Positions 1 through 8,230 of a stretch of DNA of 64,000 bases are shown here, piece after piece. Under the pieces are notes generated by a model, which was given only the letters and a program-made list of their open reading frames with translations, had not been told where the DNA came from and searched no databases. The position numbers were made by a program, and so were the translations under genes. Each line of letters opens with the position of its first letter. Position 1 is the stretch's first letter. This DNA is from Saccharomonospora sp. CUA-673 (lineage in GTDB: Bacteria > Actinomycetota > Actinomycetes > Mycobacteriales > Pseudonocardiaceae), in the NCBI RefSeq assembly GCF_001942305.1, contig NZ_MKKE01000084.1, positions 1-64,000 on the forward strand, read 5' to 3'.

Positions 1-472
1 TGCGGACCAGCCGGTCCTCGCTCACCGTCGGCGCCCTGCGGACCCGCGGGACCGGCCGGACCCGACGTGCCGCGCGGCCCGGGCGGCCCTGCTGGCCGTC
101 CTGGCCCGCCGGCCCCTGCTGACCGTCCTGACCCGCCGGGCCCTGCTGGCCGTCCTGACCCGCGGGACCCTGCTGACCGGTCGGACCCTGCGGACCCGTG
201 TCGCCGGGCGGACCCGTCGGCCCGACCGACTGGGTCTGCGGCGGCGGGTCGTAGACGTCGGGGTCGCCGGTGTCCCCGTCGGGACCCTCGCCCGTGGCGG
301 CGGGGCCGCCGAACACCGGGCCGTGCACACCGGACGGTTCGACACCGAACCACGGCATCTCCGGCTGGGACGCCGCGGGAACGGCATTGCTGAGCACGAC
401 GATGATCGCCGCGGTGGTACTCGAAACGATCCGAACCGTGCGACGGGAAGTGGAACCACGCCCTGCGGTCAC
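1..472 (-). CDS. Collagen-like Gly-X-Y repeat secreted protein (partial, frameshifted)
   Basis: The GTG start overlaps the stop of the upstream gene by four bases (GTGA), so the two are translationally coupled. A short basic N-terminus and a hydrophobic stretch (about residues 16-35) look like a signal sequence. An acidic, proline-rich spacer follows, then Gly-X-Y triplets such as GPTGPPGDTGPQG and repeated GPAGQDGQQ units. Near base 85 the frame slips; reading on with one extra base restores GPPGPRGTSGPAGP, so the collagen repeat really continues off the window edge. Collagen-like bacterial proteins are usually surface or spore-associated. The function here is unknown. The break is probably a one-base deletion in the sequence rather than a true pseudogene. 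Confidence 0.6.
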   Translation of the reverse strand, partial: MTAGRGSTSRRTVRIVSSTTAAIIVVLSNAVPAASQPEMPWFGVEPSGVHGPVFGGPAATGEGPDGDTGDPDVYDPPPQTQSVGPTGPPGDTGPQGPTGQQGPAGQDGQQGPAGQDGQQGPAGQDGQQGRPGRAARRVRPVPRVRRAPTVSEDRLVR

Positions 473-1023
473 GAAGTACCTCCGACAAGTCTGATCTCAC
501 CTTCGTCGGTCAGCGTCTTCGACTGGCCTTCCTGCGGCGAAAAGACCTCGACCTGGAAACCCGCGTTCTGGAACGAGAAGTATGTGGAACGGGGACGTTC
601 GTTGAAGGTCGCGATGATCGCGCCGCCCTGCGCCTCGGCGACGTCGGCGACCTCCTCGTCGGCATTGCTGAGCGCGTCGTAGCCGTCGATGTCGCCGTAG
701 GTGGCGATCGTCAGATGCTGGTCGTCCGAACCGGCCTCGGTGCCCTCGGGCAGGTACCGCACGAAGATCGCGTTCTTCGTGGTCAGCGTGACCTCGAGCT
801 CCGAGTCGGGACGCTCGCCCGCCCAGTAGACCGGGTAGTGCTTCGACGCGAACTCCTCGAGCTCCTCGGCCGACACGATCTTGGGGACCCCGACCTCGAC
901 ACCACCGGCGTCCTCGGCCCCGACGGCGTCGCCCGAACCGCGCAGCATCCAGCCGGCGAACACGGCGACGACAACGGCCACGGCCGCTAGGGACCACAAG
1001 ATCGCTTTGTTTCGTGTACGCAT
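469..1023 (-). CDS. Single-pass membrane/secreted hypothetical protein
   Basis: A 184-residue protein with a basic N-terminus followed by a strong hydrophobic helix (about residues 6-28), then an acidic extracytoplasmic domain without cysteines. No family was recognised. The start was chosen at the ATG preceded by GGGAAGG at normal spacing; an upstream in-frame start would add 12 residues but lacks such a site. Its stop overlaps the GTG start of the collagen-like gene, which suggests a two-gene surface-protein operon. The outer domain may work with, or help display, the collagen-like product, but that is inference. Confidence 0.65.
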   Translation of the reverse strand: MRTRNKAILWSLAAVAVVVAVFAGWMLRGSGDAVGAEDAGGVEVGVPKIVSAEELEEFASKHYPVYWAGERPDSELEVTLTTKNAIFVRYLPEGTEAGSDDQHLTIATYGDIDGYDALSNADEEVADVAEAQGGAIIATFNERPRSTYFSFQNAGFQVEVFSPQEGQSKTLTDEGEIRLVGGTS

Positions 1024-1418
1024 GAGCGCGACCTTCCCTGTAGTAGCCTCGGCGCTCATCCGGGAAGCGGATTCGCGTCGAATTCAACGCATCTCCGGTT
1101 ACTTGGTCGGAACCAATCACCCCTGCGCCAAAAAGGCTTGCAGGAGATCAGAACGACCGCTTGATGATCATGAAAAATCGCCCGCTCGGACGAACCGTCG
1201 AATACCGGACGAACAACCATTCCGCACTCGGGCCGGGCGCAATTCTGTACGGAATCCAGAAAAGGAATTCGGGGATTCTGCCGCCGGCGCCGGGTGCCGG
1301 ATGCGGGTCAGGTATCGACCACCGGGTGCACCTCGAGCGTCGACGCATGATCACCTGCTCGCCGGTGACCATGCTCACGCGCCGAGACCTGGACTCGGGC
1401 GAAACCGGGTCCGGGCGG
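1024..1418. other. Intergenic stretch with no recognised gene
   Basis: About 400 bases between divergent genes. It is locally less GC-rich, with A-runs near 1130 and 1170. Short reading frames exist on both strands but show no codon bias or family resemblance. It presumably holds the promoter of the minus-strand membrane protein gene. Confidence 0.4.
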
Positions 1419-1424
1419 TATCCT
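1419..1424 (+). promoter_or_regulatory. -10 box of a leaderless promoter (TATCCT)
   Basis: TATCCT is followed by 7 nt and then the GTG of the 31-codon gene. This is the TANNNT-N6/7-start geometry seen at other genes here, and it implies a leaderless transcript. Confidence 0.55.
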
Positions 1425-1431
1425 TCCGCGC

Positions 1432-1527
1432 GTGGTTATCTTCTTCACGATCCTGCTGTTCCTGGCCCTCGCCATCTCGACGTGGTTCGCCGGCTACGTC
1501 GTCTACCGGCTGTACACGGATCACTGA
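1432..1527 (+). CDS. 31-residue membrane miniprotein
   Basis: GTG start, one hydrophobic helix across most of the protein, then a short polar tail ending YRLYTDH. No Shine-Dalgarno is visible, but a TATCCT box sits 7 nt upstream, which argues that the gene is real and leaderless. It lies 38 nt before the nitrobindin gene and is probably co-transcribed with it. The function is unknown; it may be a small membrane anchor or regulator. Confidence 0.55.
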   Translation: MVIFFTILLFLALAISTWFAGYVVYRLYTDH

Positions 1528-1565
1528 GCGACGAACCGAACGCGGCAAGTAAGGCTGGCAGTCAC

Positions 1566-2186
1566 ATGTCGAGCGGCGACGAAGCCATCGAGGCCGCGGC
1601 GCAGCGCGCCCAGCAGACGGCCCACCGCAACATCCCGCAGTTGGACGACCTCCCTATCCCCGGGGACACGGCGAACCTGCGGGAGGGTGCGGACCTCAAC
1701 GACGCCTGTCTCGCGCTCCTGCCCCTGGTCGGCGTGTGGCGCGGCGAGGGCGAGGTCAACTACCCGACCATGGACGAGCCGCAGCGCGTCGCCCAGCAGC
1801 TGACGATCTCCCACGACGGCCGGCCGTTCTTCCAGCACGAGGCGCGGTCGTGGCTGCTCGACGCCGACGGCAACGTCATCCGGCCCGCCGCCCGCGAGAC
1901 CGGGTGGTGGCGGCCCCAGCCCGACGACACGATCGAGCTCCTGCTCGCGCACTCGTCCGGCATCCTCGAACTCTTCTACGGCACGGCCCGCGGCCAGTCC
2001 GCGTGGCAGTTCGCCACCGACGCCGTCGTCCGGTCGCAGACCGCGAAGGACGTCACCGCCGCCGAGCGGCTCTACGGGATCATGCCCGACGGCAGCGGCA
2101 ACCTCGGCTACGTCGAGGAGCGCGCCATGATGGGCCACCCCCTGACCCCCCACGTCTCGCTCGTCCTGGAACGCGTCGTCGGCTGA
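1566..2186 (+). CDS. Nitrobindin / FABP-like heme protein (peroxynitrite isomerase family)
   Basis: A 206-residue protein. The hallmark GxWxGxG motif is present as GVWRGEG at residues 56-62. A late histidine (His196, in the context TPHVSL) is in the position of the proximal heme ligand. Nitrobindins are ten-stranded beta barrels that bind ferric heme and isomerise peroxynitrite to nitrate; actinobacterial members were formerly called FABP or DUF1794 proteins. The N-terminal 45 residues precede the barrel. It probably shares a transcript with the upstream 31-residue membrane protein, and it ends 11 nt from the convergent pabC-like gene. Family assignment is firm; substrate detail is inferred from the family. 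Confidence 0.85.
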   Translation: MSSGDEAIEAAAQRAQQTAHRNIPQLDDLPIPGDTANLREGADLNDACLALLPLVGVWRGEGEVNYPTMDEPQRVAQQLTISHDGRPFFQHEARSWLLDADGNVIRPAARETGWWRPQPDDTIELLLAHSSGILELFYGTARGQSAWQFATDAVVRSQTAKDVTAAERLYGIMPDGSGNLGYVEERAMMGHPLTPHVSLVLERVVG

Positions 2187-2196
2187 AACGCGCCGG

Positions 2197-3048
2197 TCAG
2201 GCGTATTGGGCGTCGTAGGCCTTCGCGAGATCGGCGTGGATGGCCTCGGAGTCGCCGGCGAGGCGGGTGCCGTCGAGGGTGTGGACGCGGGTGAGCTTGC
2301 GGATCGACGACGCCAGCATCAGCGCGTCCCCCTCGCCCAGTTCGTCGGCCTTGAGCTGGGCAACCTCCGTCTTCCACCCGAGCTTCTCGGCCGCGCGGAA
2401 CACGTCGCCCTGGGTCGTGCCGGGCAGGATGCCGTTGGCCGGCGGCGGCGTGTACAGGGTCTTGCCGCGCGCCAGGATCACGTTCGACGTCGGCCCCTCG
2501 AGCACGTAGCCGTCGATGCTGGTGAAGATCACGTCGTCGGCCCCGCGGCGGTGCGCCTCCCGCTGCGCGGCCATGTTCACCGAGTACGACAGCGACTTCG
2601 CCCCCAGCAGCAGCCACGGCGCGCGTTCCATCAGATCCGACTCGAACCCGCGGTTCAACGTCACCACCGAGATGCCCTCGCGGCGCGCCCGCTTGGTCGA
2701 CTCGGCGATGCCCATGCCGTAGGCGAACGCGGTCGGCCTCTCGTCCGGGTCGCCCTCGACGCCGCGCGTGAGGACGATCTTCAGCGCCAGTTCCTCCTCC
2801 GCCGGCCACGCGTCGATGACCTGCTGGATCACGCGCTCCCACGCCGCCCGGTCCGGTTCGGCCATGTCGAGTTTCGCGGCCGAGCGCGCGAACCGGTCCA
2901 GGTGGGCGTCCAACTCCCGGGGGACACCGTTGGTGACGAGGATCGTCTCGAAGATCCCGTCGCCGCGGACGAGCCCGAGGTCGTCGACGCGGATGTGAGC
3001 CTGGTCGGGGTCGGCGAACGTGCCGTCGAGGAAGGCGAGCAAGCGCAT
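2197..3048 (-). CDS. pabC: Aminodeoxychorismate lyase / class IV aminotransferase
   Basis: A 283-residue fold-type IV PLP enzyme. The N-terminus has the typical LDG...DDLGLVRGDGIFETI segment. The PLP lysine lies in GAKSLSYS, and GPTSNVILARG and GILPGTTQG are the conserved cofactor-phosphate segments. The context beside folate-binding YgfZ supports 4-amino-4-deoxychorismate lyase (p-aminobenzoate for folate), though a branched-chain or D-amino-acid aminotransferase cannot be excluded from sequence alone. The start was chosen because TACGGT (3061-3056) lies 7 nt before the ATG, giving a leaderless transcript divergent from ygfZ. Confidence 0.75.
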   Translation of the reverse strand: MRLLAFLDGTFADPDQAHIRVDDLGLVRGDGIFETILVTNGVPRELDAHLDRFARSAAKLDMAEPDRAAWERVIQQVIDAWPAEEELALKIVLTRGVEGDPDERPTAFAYGMGIAESTKRARREGISVVTLNRGFESDLMERAPWLLLGAKSLSYSVNMAAQREAHRRGADDVIFTSIDGYVLEGPTSNVILARGKTLYTPPPANGILPGTTQGDVFRAAEKLGWKTEVAQLKADELGEGDALMLASSIRKLTRVHTLDGTRLAGDSEAIHADLAKAYDAQYA

Positions 3049-3055
3049 GGGCCTC

Positions 3056-3141
3056 ACCGTACTCAGCGTGGGCGGCGGTGCCACCGGGCCCGGTAAAGGT
3101 CCCGCGGCCTGCGGCCATCGGCGCCCGCTCCGACATACGAT
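3056..3141. promoter_or_regulatory. Divergent leaderless promoters of pabC and ygfZ
   Basis: On the minus strand TACGGT (3061-3056) is 7 nt from the pabC ATG. On the plus strand TACGAT (3136-3141) is 6 nt from the ygfZ ATG. Neither gene has a convincing ribosome binding site. Confidence 0.55.
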
Positions 3142-3147
3142 CGGCCT

Positions 3148-4290
3148 ATGACGTACTCCTCGCCCCTGTCCGAATTGCCCGGCGCCGTCGCCGCTCCCGA
3201 CGACCATCCGGAAGCCGGCGTTCCCTGGCATTGGGGTGACCCGCTGGCCGAGCAACGCACCGCCGCGCGCGGGGTGGCGGTCGTCGACCGTTCGCATCGC
3301 CACGTCATCACGGTGTCCGGTTCGGAGCGGCTGTCGTGGCTGCACCTGGTGTTGTCGCAGCACGTGTCCGACCTGCCCGCCGACACGGGCACCGAGTCGC
3401 TCGTGCTGGACGCGCAGGGCCGGATCGACGCGCACATGCTCGTCGCCTACACCGGCGACGTGGTCTACCTCGACACCGATCCCGATTCCCGCGCCACGAG
3501 CGCCATGCCGGGCGGCGCCAAGCAGACGCTCGTCGAGTACCTGCAGAACATGAAGTTCTGGTCGGACGTCGAGGTCGTCGACGCGACGGGCGACTACGCC
3601 GTGTTGACGCTCGTCGGCCCGGACGCCGACCAGGCGCTCGGCGTGCTCGGCACGGACACGCCGCTCGAGCTGCCGGCCGAGCCGTACTCGGTGGTCGCGC
3701 TGCCGGAGGGCGGGCTGGCCAGGCGGATGCCGTGGCCGGGCACGCGCGCGATCGACCTGCTCGTACCGCGCGCCGACGTGGTCACCGTGTGGAAGCGCCT
3801 CACCGACGCGGGTGCGCGGCCCGCCGGGTCGTGGGCGTACGACGCGCTGCGCGTCGAGTCGCTGGCCCCGCGGGTCGGCCTCGACACCGACGAGCGCGCC
3901 ATCCCCCACGAGGTCGGCTGGATCGGCTCCGCCGCGCACGTGGCCAAGGGCTGCTACCGCGGACAGGAGACGGTCGCCAAGGTGTTCAACGTCGGCAGGC
4001 CGCCGCGCAACATGGTGCTGCTGCACCTCGACGGGTCGGCGGAGATCTACCCGGAGACGGGCGATCCGGTGACCCACGGCGAACGCACCGTGGGCCGCGT
4101 CGGCAGCGTCGCCCAGCACCACGAGCTGGGCCCCATCGCCCTGGCGCTCGTGAAGCGGTCGACGCCCACGGACGCGGAACTGCTCGCCGGCTCGGGCGAG
4201 GAGACGGTGCAGGCCTCGATCGACCCCGACTCCGTGCCCGCCGAGGGCGCCGCGCCGGGACGTGAAGCGGTGCAGCGCCTGCGCGGGTGA
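3148..4290 (+). CDS. ygfZ: YgfZ/GcvT-domain folate-binding protein (Fe-S cluster maintenance)
   Basis: A 380-residue tetrahydrofolate-binding protein of the aminomethyltransferase fold. The YgfZ signature K-G-C-Y-x-G-Q-E is present at Lys267-Cys269, inside KGCYRGQETVAKVFNVGR. YgfZ proteins help repair or assemble certain iron-sulfur enzymes in the cytosol and need the motif cysteine. The length is normal for actinobacteria. The ATG lies 6 nt after a TACGAT box. The RsiG-like gene starts about 65 nt downstream on the same strand. Confidence 0.85.
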   Translation: MTYSSPLSELPGAVAAPDDHPEAGVPWHWGDPLAEQRTAARGVAVVDRSHRHVITVSGSERLSWLHLVLSQHVSDLPADTGTESLVLDAQGRIDAHMLVAYTGDVVYLDTDPDSRATSAMPGGAKQTLVEYLQNMKFWSDVEVVDATGDYAVLTLVGPDADQALGVLGTDTPLELPAEPYSVVALPEGGLARRMPWPGTRAIDLLVPRADVVTVWKRLTDAGARPAGSWAYDALRVESLAPRVGLDTDERAIPHEVGWIGSAAHVAKGCYRGQETVAKVFNVGRPPRNMVLLHLDGSAEIYPETGDPVTHGERTVGRVGSVAQHHELGPIALALVKRSTPTDAELLAGSGEETVQASIDPDSVPAEGAAPGREAVQRLRG

Positions 4291-4356
4291 CATGATCTAC
4301 GCCCCGGAGGCCGCGAGCCTCTGGTCCGCATCGACGACGTGAAGCAGGATGGCCCA

Positions 4357-5019
4357 GTGATCGAAGTCCGGCCGGGAGGACGGCGGCGCATCGACCGTGT
4401 CCTCGCACCCGGTTACGCGAGCGACCCCGAATCGCTGCCGCTGCCGACGCTGCGGGAGCGGCGGGACGAGGCCGCGCAGGAGGAGACCGACCTGTCCTAC
4501 CTGCGCAGACTCCTGCACGCACGGATCGACATCGTCAAGGCCGAGCAGTTGCGGCGGACCACGAGCACCGGCGACGAAGACGCTGACTCCCAGGATGTCG
4601 TGGCCCGGCTGACGGCGATCCTGTCCGACAACGCACTCGGCCCCGCGACCGGCTCGGGCCGGCACCAGACGCTCGAACCGACCCGCGCCGGCGAGTACCG
4701 CAGGGCCGCCGAGGCGCTGGTCGGCGACGCGAACCTGTCCGACGTCGTCGCCCTCACCGACGACCAGCTCCGCGACACGCTCGCCTCCTACGGCGAGCAG
4801 GAGGCGTCGGTGTCGCAGCGCAGGCGCGAGGTCCAGGGCGTCGTCGACGCGTTCAACGCCGAGCTCGCCCGCCGGTACGCCCAGGGCACGGCCTCGGTCG
4901 ACGAGCTTCTCGACTCGCAGCGGGGTTCCGTCGGCGGCGACTCCTCCGGTCCTGGGTCCGGCCCCGACTCCGGCAGCTCCGGTTCCGGCCCCGATTCCGG
5001 CTCGGGCGACGGGGTGTGA
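4357..5019 (+). CDS. RsiG/AmfC-family anti-sigma factor with c-di-GMP motifs
   Basis: About 220 residues. The N-terminus reads IEVRPGGRRRIDRVL, typical of proteins annotated as aerial mycelium formation protein. RsiG of Streptomyces binds the sporulation sigma factor WhiG in a c-di-GMP-dependent manner through two copies of E-x3-S-x2-R-x3-Q-x3-D, one per helix. Here the second copy is perfect (E149, S153, R156, Q160, D164). The first reads E43, S47, R50, His54, D58, so Gln is replaced by His. The tail is a Ser/Gly/Pro/Asp low-complexity region. The start is GTG 4357, preceded by AGGA at 4345-4348; GTG 4339 is possible and adds six residues. The stop overlaps the asparaginase start (GTGA). Confidence 0.8.
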   Translation: MIEVRPGGRRRIDRVLAPGYASDPESLPLPTLRERRDEAAQEETDLSYLRRLLHARIDIVKAEQLRRTTSTGDEDADSQDVVARLTAILSDNALGPATGSGRHQTLEPTRAGEYRRAAEALVGDANLSDVVALTDDQLRDTLASYGEQEASVSQRRREVQGVVDAFNAELARRYAQGTASVDELLDSQRGSVGGDSSGPGSGPDSGSSGSGPDSGSGDGV

Positions 5020-5981
5020 CCGCGCTCGTCGAGGTGGTGCGCTCGGGGTTCGTCGAGAGCGTGCATCACGGGAGCCTCGTCGTGACCGCACCCGACGGGA
5101 CGGTGCGCGCGTCCGTGGGGGACGTGACCGCACCGATGTACCCGCGTTCGTCGAACAAGCCGTTGCAGGCGTTGGGCATGCTGCGCGCCGGGTTGGACGT
5201 CGCCGACGCCGACCTCGCGCTGGCGTCCGCGTCGCACAACGGCGAACCGGGGCACGTCGAGCCGGCGCTCGCGATCCTGGCCCGCGCGGGGCTCACCGAG
5301 GACGATCTGCACTGCCCGCCCGACCGGCCGCGCGGCGAACCCGCCGCCGAACCGCGCCGGGCCGCGATGAACTGCTCCGGCAAGCACGCGGCGATGCTGG
5401 CGACGTGCGTGGCGGCGGGCTGGTCGACGTCCGACTACACCGCCGCCGACCACCCGTTGCAGCGCGCGATCGCCGACACGGTCGCAGAGCTGACGGGCGA
5501 ACCGATCGCGTGGACGGGCGTCGACGGCTGCGGCGCGCCGCTGCTGGCGTACTCGCTGACCGGCCTGGCCAGGGCGTTCGGCCGGCTCGTCACGGGCGAG
5601 GGCGACCGGCGCCGCGTCGCCGACGCGATGCGCGCGCACCCGTGGCTGGTCGCGGGCACCGACCGGGAGGACACGGTCCTGATGGACGCCGTGCCGGGGC
5701 TGCTGATGAAGGGCGGCGCGGAGGGCGTCCACGCGTACGCGCTGGCTGACGGCACGGCGGTCGCGTTCAAGATCGCCGACGGCAACGCCCGGGCCCGCGA
5801 ACCGATCCTGGTCGAATCCCTGCGCCTCCTCGGCGCCCTGCCTGCCGGCAAGGCGGCGGGCGAGGCGATCGACCGCATGGCGCGAGGCGCAGGCGTGGTC
5901 ACCGGAGCGGGAGTCGACGTCGGCTCCCTCCGGGTGACGAGTCAGTTGAAGCGTTCCCTGGCTGCCAGTTCGCCCCAGTAG
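5016..5981 (+). CDS. L-asparaginase II (Rhizobium-type, Ser/Lys/Cys)
   Basis: A 321-residue member of the asparaginase II family unrelated to the E. coli enzymes. The Ser-x2-Lys active-site pair is visible as Ser45-Lys48 in PRSSNKPLQALG. The cysteine-containing motifs MNCSGKHAAM and GVDGCGAP are also present; in the Rhizobium etli enzyme such cysteines bind zinc near the active site. It hydrolyses asparagine to aspartate and ammonia, and it has no signal peptide, so it is cytosolic. It is translationally coupled to the RsiG-like gene by a four-base overlap. Its 3' end overlaps the convergent gene by 40 bases. Confidence 0.85.
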   Translation: MTALVEVVRSGFVESVHHGSLVVTAPDGTVRASVGDVTAPMYPRSSNKPLQALGMLRAGLDVADADLALASASHNGEPGHVEPALAILARAGLTEDDLHCPPDRPRGEPAAEPRRAAMNCSGKHAAMLATCVAAGWSTSDYTAADHPLQRAIADTVAELTGEPIAWTGVDGCGAPLLAYSLTGLARAFGRLVTGEGDRRRVADAMRAHPWLVAGTDREDTVLMDAVPGLLMKGGAEGVHAYALADGTAVAFKIADGNARAREPILVESLRLLGALPAGKAAGEAIDRMARGAGVVTGAGVDVGSLRVTSQLKRSLAASSPQ

Positions 5982-6828
5982 TCGCGGAGGGTCTGGAAGA
6001 TCTCACCGACCTCCTCGACGTCGCCGTTGCGCAGCGCCTCGAGCAGCATGTGCACCTCGTCGGCGGAGGTGTCGGACTCGAGGGTCGGGTCGTCGATCAG
6101 CTGCACGAGCCGCCGTAGTCGAGTTCGACGGCCGAGGCGGCGTGGAAGTTGGTCAGCCACCGGTGCGTCTCGCCGAGGATCTGCACCGGGCCGGCGTCCT
6201 CGCCGAGGGCGTTGCCGACGAGTTCCTCGGCCTCGGCGACGCGCCGCAACGCATCGGCCATCGGCGTCCGCCACGACAGTTCGCGCTTCGGGTCGTCCTG
6301 GCCGGAGCCGAGCTCGAGGCGGAACTGGCGCGGGTCGACCAGCGAGAACCACGGCAGCGGCACGGTCCACGTGGTGGACAGCACGTGCATCGAGGTGCCG
6401 TAGAGGTCGCGCAAGGCCGAGTTCGCGCGCGACTTGATGCGGTCCTCGGGCGCGCCGATCGCGTCGACGACGGCGCCGCGCAGCGCCGGATGCGCCTCGC
6501 CGAGGAACCCGACCAACGCGGCCGCCGACCGCGGACGGACCTCGAGCGGGCAGACGAGCGGCCCGGGGCCGACCTCGGCGTCCGACGACGTCGGCACCTC
6601 GTCCGGGTCGAGCACCAGCACGTCCGGCAGCGGTGACAGCTCCCGCGGCAGCACCTTCGGCGTCGCGGAGGCCTGTGACTTCAACCACATGACCAGCTCG
6701 CGTTCGCCCGCATCGGGGCGCGTCAGTGCCGCTTCGCTCACCGCATGGGCCAGCCGCGCCTCCGGCGGCTCGCCGAAGGCGGAGAGCGGTTCGTACACGC
6801 GCAGATAGGCGACGAATGGTCGAAGCAC
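5942..6828 (-). CDS. Conserved actinobacterial hypothetical protein (frameshifted)
   Basis: Frame-corrected length is 295 residues. The N-terminus reads RPFVAYLRVYEPLSAFG; the middle has GPLVCPLEVRPRSAAALVGFLG and STTWTVPLPWFSLVDP; the end is LRDYWGELAARERFN. I recognise the pattern as a conserved actinobacterial family of unknown function. Near 6108 the frame ends as LDYGGSCS-stop, while one added base gives LDYGGLVQLIDDPTLESDTS, so a C was probably lost from GGCCTC. It overlaps the asparaginase gene tail-to-tail. No catalytic motif or membrane segment is visible. Confidence 0.6.
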
Positions 6829-6940
6829 CCGGGAATCCTGGCACGTCGCCGGGCCGGAGCGAGCATCGGCTGGGCCGTTCGAGCGGTGATCTTGAGACTG
6901 TCGCGGTCAGCACACCGCGCCACGTCGCATCGAGCCCGGG

Positions 6941-6958
6941 GGACACGGTACGGTGTCC
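6941..6958. promoter_or_regulatory. Inverted repeat upstream of DUF3073 gene
   Basis: GGACAC and GTGTCC arms with a 6-nt centre. It is operator-like and lies 80 bases before the DUF3073 start, in an intergenic region between divergent genes. Confidence 0.35.
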
Positions 6959-7037
6959 TCTAGGAAATAGTTGTCGAGACGACGCGGGGCCGCCGCTTTC
7001 CCCCGGCCGCCCCGCCCCTGCGCAAGGGGGTCGAGCC

Positions 7038-7226
7038 ATGGGGCGCGGCCGAGCTAAGGCCAAGCAGACGAAAGTGGCCCGGGAGCTCAAGTACAGCGTT
7101 CCCACCACGGACTTCGATGCTCTGCAGCGTGAGCTGTCGAGCAACTCCTCGGACGAGAACGGCCAGGAGCACGAGGAGCGGTACGAAGACCCGTACGACG
7201 ACGGGTACGACGACTACCGTCGATGA
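7038..7226 (+). CDS. DUF3073 small protein
   Basis: A 62-residue protein. The basic N-terminus MGRGRAKAKQTKVAREL is diagnostic of DUF3073, and the acidic, Tyr/Asp-rich tail (YEDPYDDGYDDY) is usual. The family is nearly universal in actinobacteria and commonly near purine genes, but its function is unknown; the charge split hints at RNA or protein binding. It is a separate small gene about 85 nt before the dehydrogenase gene. Confidence 0.85.
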   Translation: MGRGRAKAKQTKVARELKYSVPTTDFDALQRELSSNSSDENGQEHEERYEDPYDDGYDDYRR

Positions 7227-7311
7227 CTCAGCTGAGTGCGAGGGCGGACACCGACCCGGTCGGTGACCGCCCTCGCATTCCGCGTGTCCACTGAACTTCA
7301 AGGGAGAGAGC

Positions 7312-8172
7312 GTGGCGGAAATCCAGCGGATCGGTGTTGTCGGTGCGGGCCTGATGGGCTCGGGAATCGCCGAGGTCCACGCTCGGGCGGGGCTCGACGT
7401 CGTCGTGAACGAGGTCAGCCAGCCGGCACTGGACTCCGGTCGCGCCCGCATCGAGAAGTCGCTGCAGCGGGCGACCAAGTCGGGCAAGATCTCCGCCGAC
7501 GACGCCGAGGCAGCCCTCGGCCGGCTCACGTTCACGACCGACGTCGACGCGTTCGCAGACCGGGACCTGGTCGTCGAGGCGATCCTGGAGAACGAGCAGG
7601 CCAAGACGGACCTGTTCGGCACCCTGGACAAGGTCGTCACCAGCGGCGACGCCATCCTCGCCTCCAACACGTCGTCCATCCCGATCATGAAGATCGGCAT
7701 GGCGACGCAGCGGCCCGAGAGCGTCGTCGGCGTGCACTTCTTCAACCCGGTTCCGGTGCTGCCGCTCGTGGAGCTGGTGCCGTCGGTGCGCACGAGCGAC
7801 GACGTCGTGCGGCGCGCCGAGGAGCACGTCACCGGCGCACTCGGCAAGACGGCCATCCACTGCCAGGACCGCGCCGGGTTCATCGTCAACGCGCTGCTGG
7901 TGCCGTACCTGCTGTCGGCGATCCGCATGTACGAGGCCGGCTACGCCTCCGCCGAGGACATCGACACCGGCATGGAGAAGGGCACCGCGCACCCGATGGG
8001 CCCGTTGCGCCTGGCCGACATGGTCGGCCTGGACACGGTGAAGTTCATCGCCGACTCCATGTACGACGAGTTCAAGGAGCCGACGTACGCGGCGCCGCCG
8101 CTGCTGATGCGCATGGTCGACGCGGGCCTGCTCGGCAAGAAGTCCGGGCGCGGGTTCTACGACTACAGCTGA
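7312..8172 (+). CDS. 3-hydroxybutyryl-CoA / 3-hydroxyacyl-CoA dehydrogenase
   Basis: A 286-residue NAD(P)-dependent enzyme. The Rossmann motif GAGLMGSGIAEVHARAG is at the N-terminus. The conserved SNTSS (about 120) and GVHFFNPVPVLPLVELV (with the catalytic His) follow. The C-terminal helical domain contains GMEKGTAHPMGPLRLADMVGLDT. It oxidises (S)-3-hydroxyacyl-CoA to 3-ketoacyl-CoA in butanoate and fatty acid metabolism. The GTG start is preceded by AGGGAGAG. It stands alone, without partner thiolase or CoA-transferase genes in the window. Confidence 0.88.
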   Translation: MAEIQRIGVVGAGLMGSGIAEVHARAGLDVVVNEVSQPALDSGRARIEKSLQRATKSGKISADDAEAALGRLTFTTDVDAFADRDLVVEAILENEQAKTDLFGTLDKVVTSGDAILASNTSSIPIMKIGMATQRPESVVGVHFFNPVPVLPLVELVPSVRTSDDVVRRAEEHVTGALGKTAIHCQDRAGFIVNALLVPYLLSAIRMYEAGYASAEDIDTGMEKGTAHPMGPLRLADMVGLDTVKFIADSMYDEFKEPTYAAPPLLMRMVDAGLLGKKSGRGFYDYS

Positions 8173-8218
8173 GCTCGCCGGCGTGTGAGCTGATCGGCAT
8201 GCCGCGCCGCGTAGGCCC

Positions 8219-8224
8219 TACGCT
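8219..8224 (+). promoter_or_regulatory. -10 box TACGCT, leaderless start of the oxidoreductase gene
   Basis: TACGCT is 6 nt from the ATG at 8231. It overlaps a CGTAG-gcc-CTACG inverted repeat (8210-8222) that could be an operator. Confidence 0.5.
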
Positions 8225-8230
8225 GCGGGC

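Noticed and set aside
22-459. Arg/Pro-rich open frame on the minus strand over the collagen-like gene
   Set aside because: It is an out-of-frame shadow. The GTGA-coupled frame gives a signal-like helix and Gly-X-Y repeats.
1148-1378. 76-codon frame in the intergenic region
   Set aside because: No start signal, no codon bias and no family resemblance.
2197-4293. A 698-codon minus-strand frame covering ygfZ and pabC
   Set aside because: Only its C-terminal part (from the ATG at 3048) matches a protein family; the rest is antisense to ygfZ.
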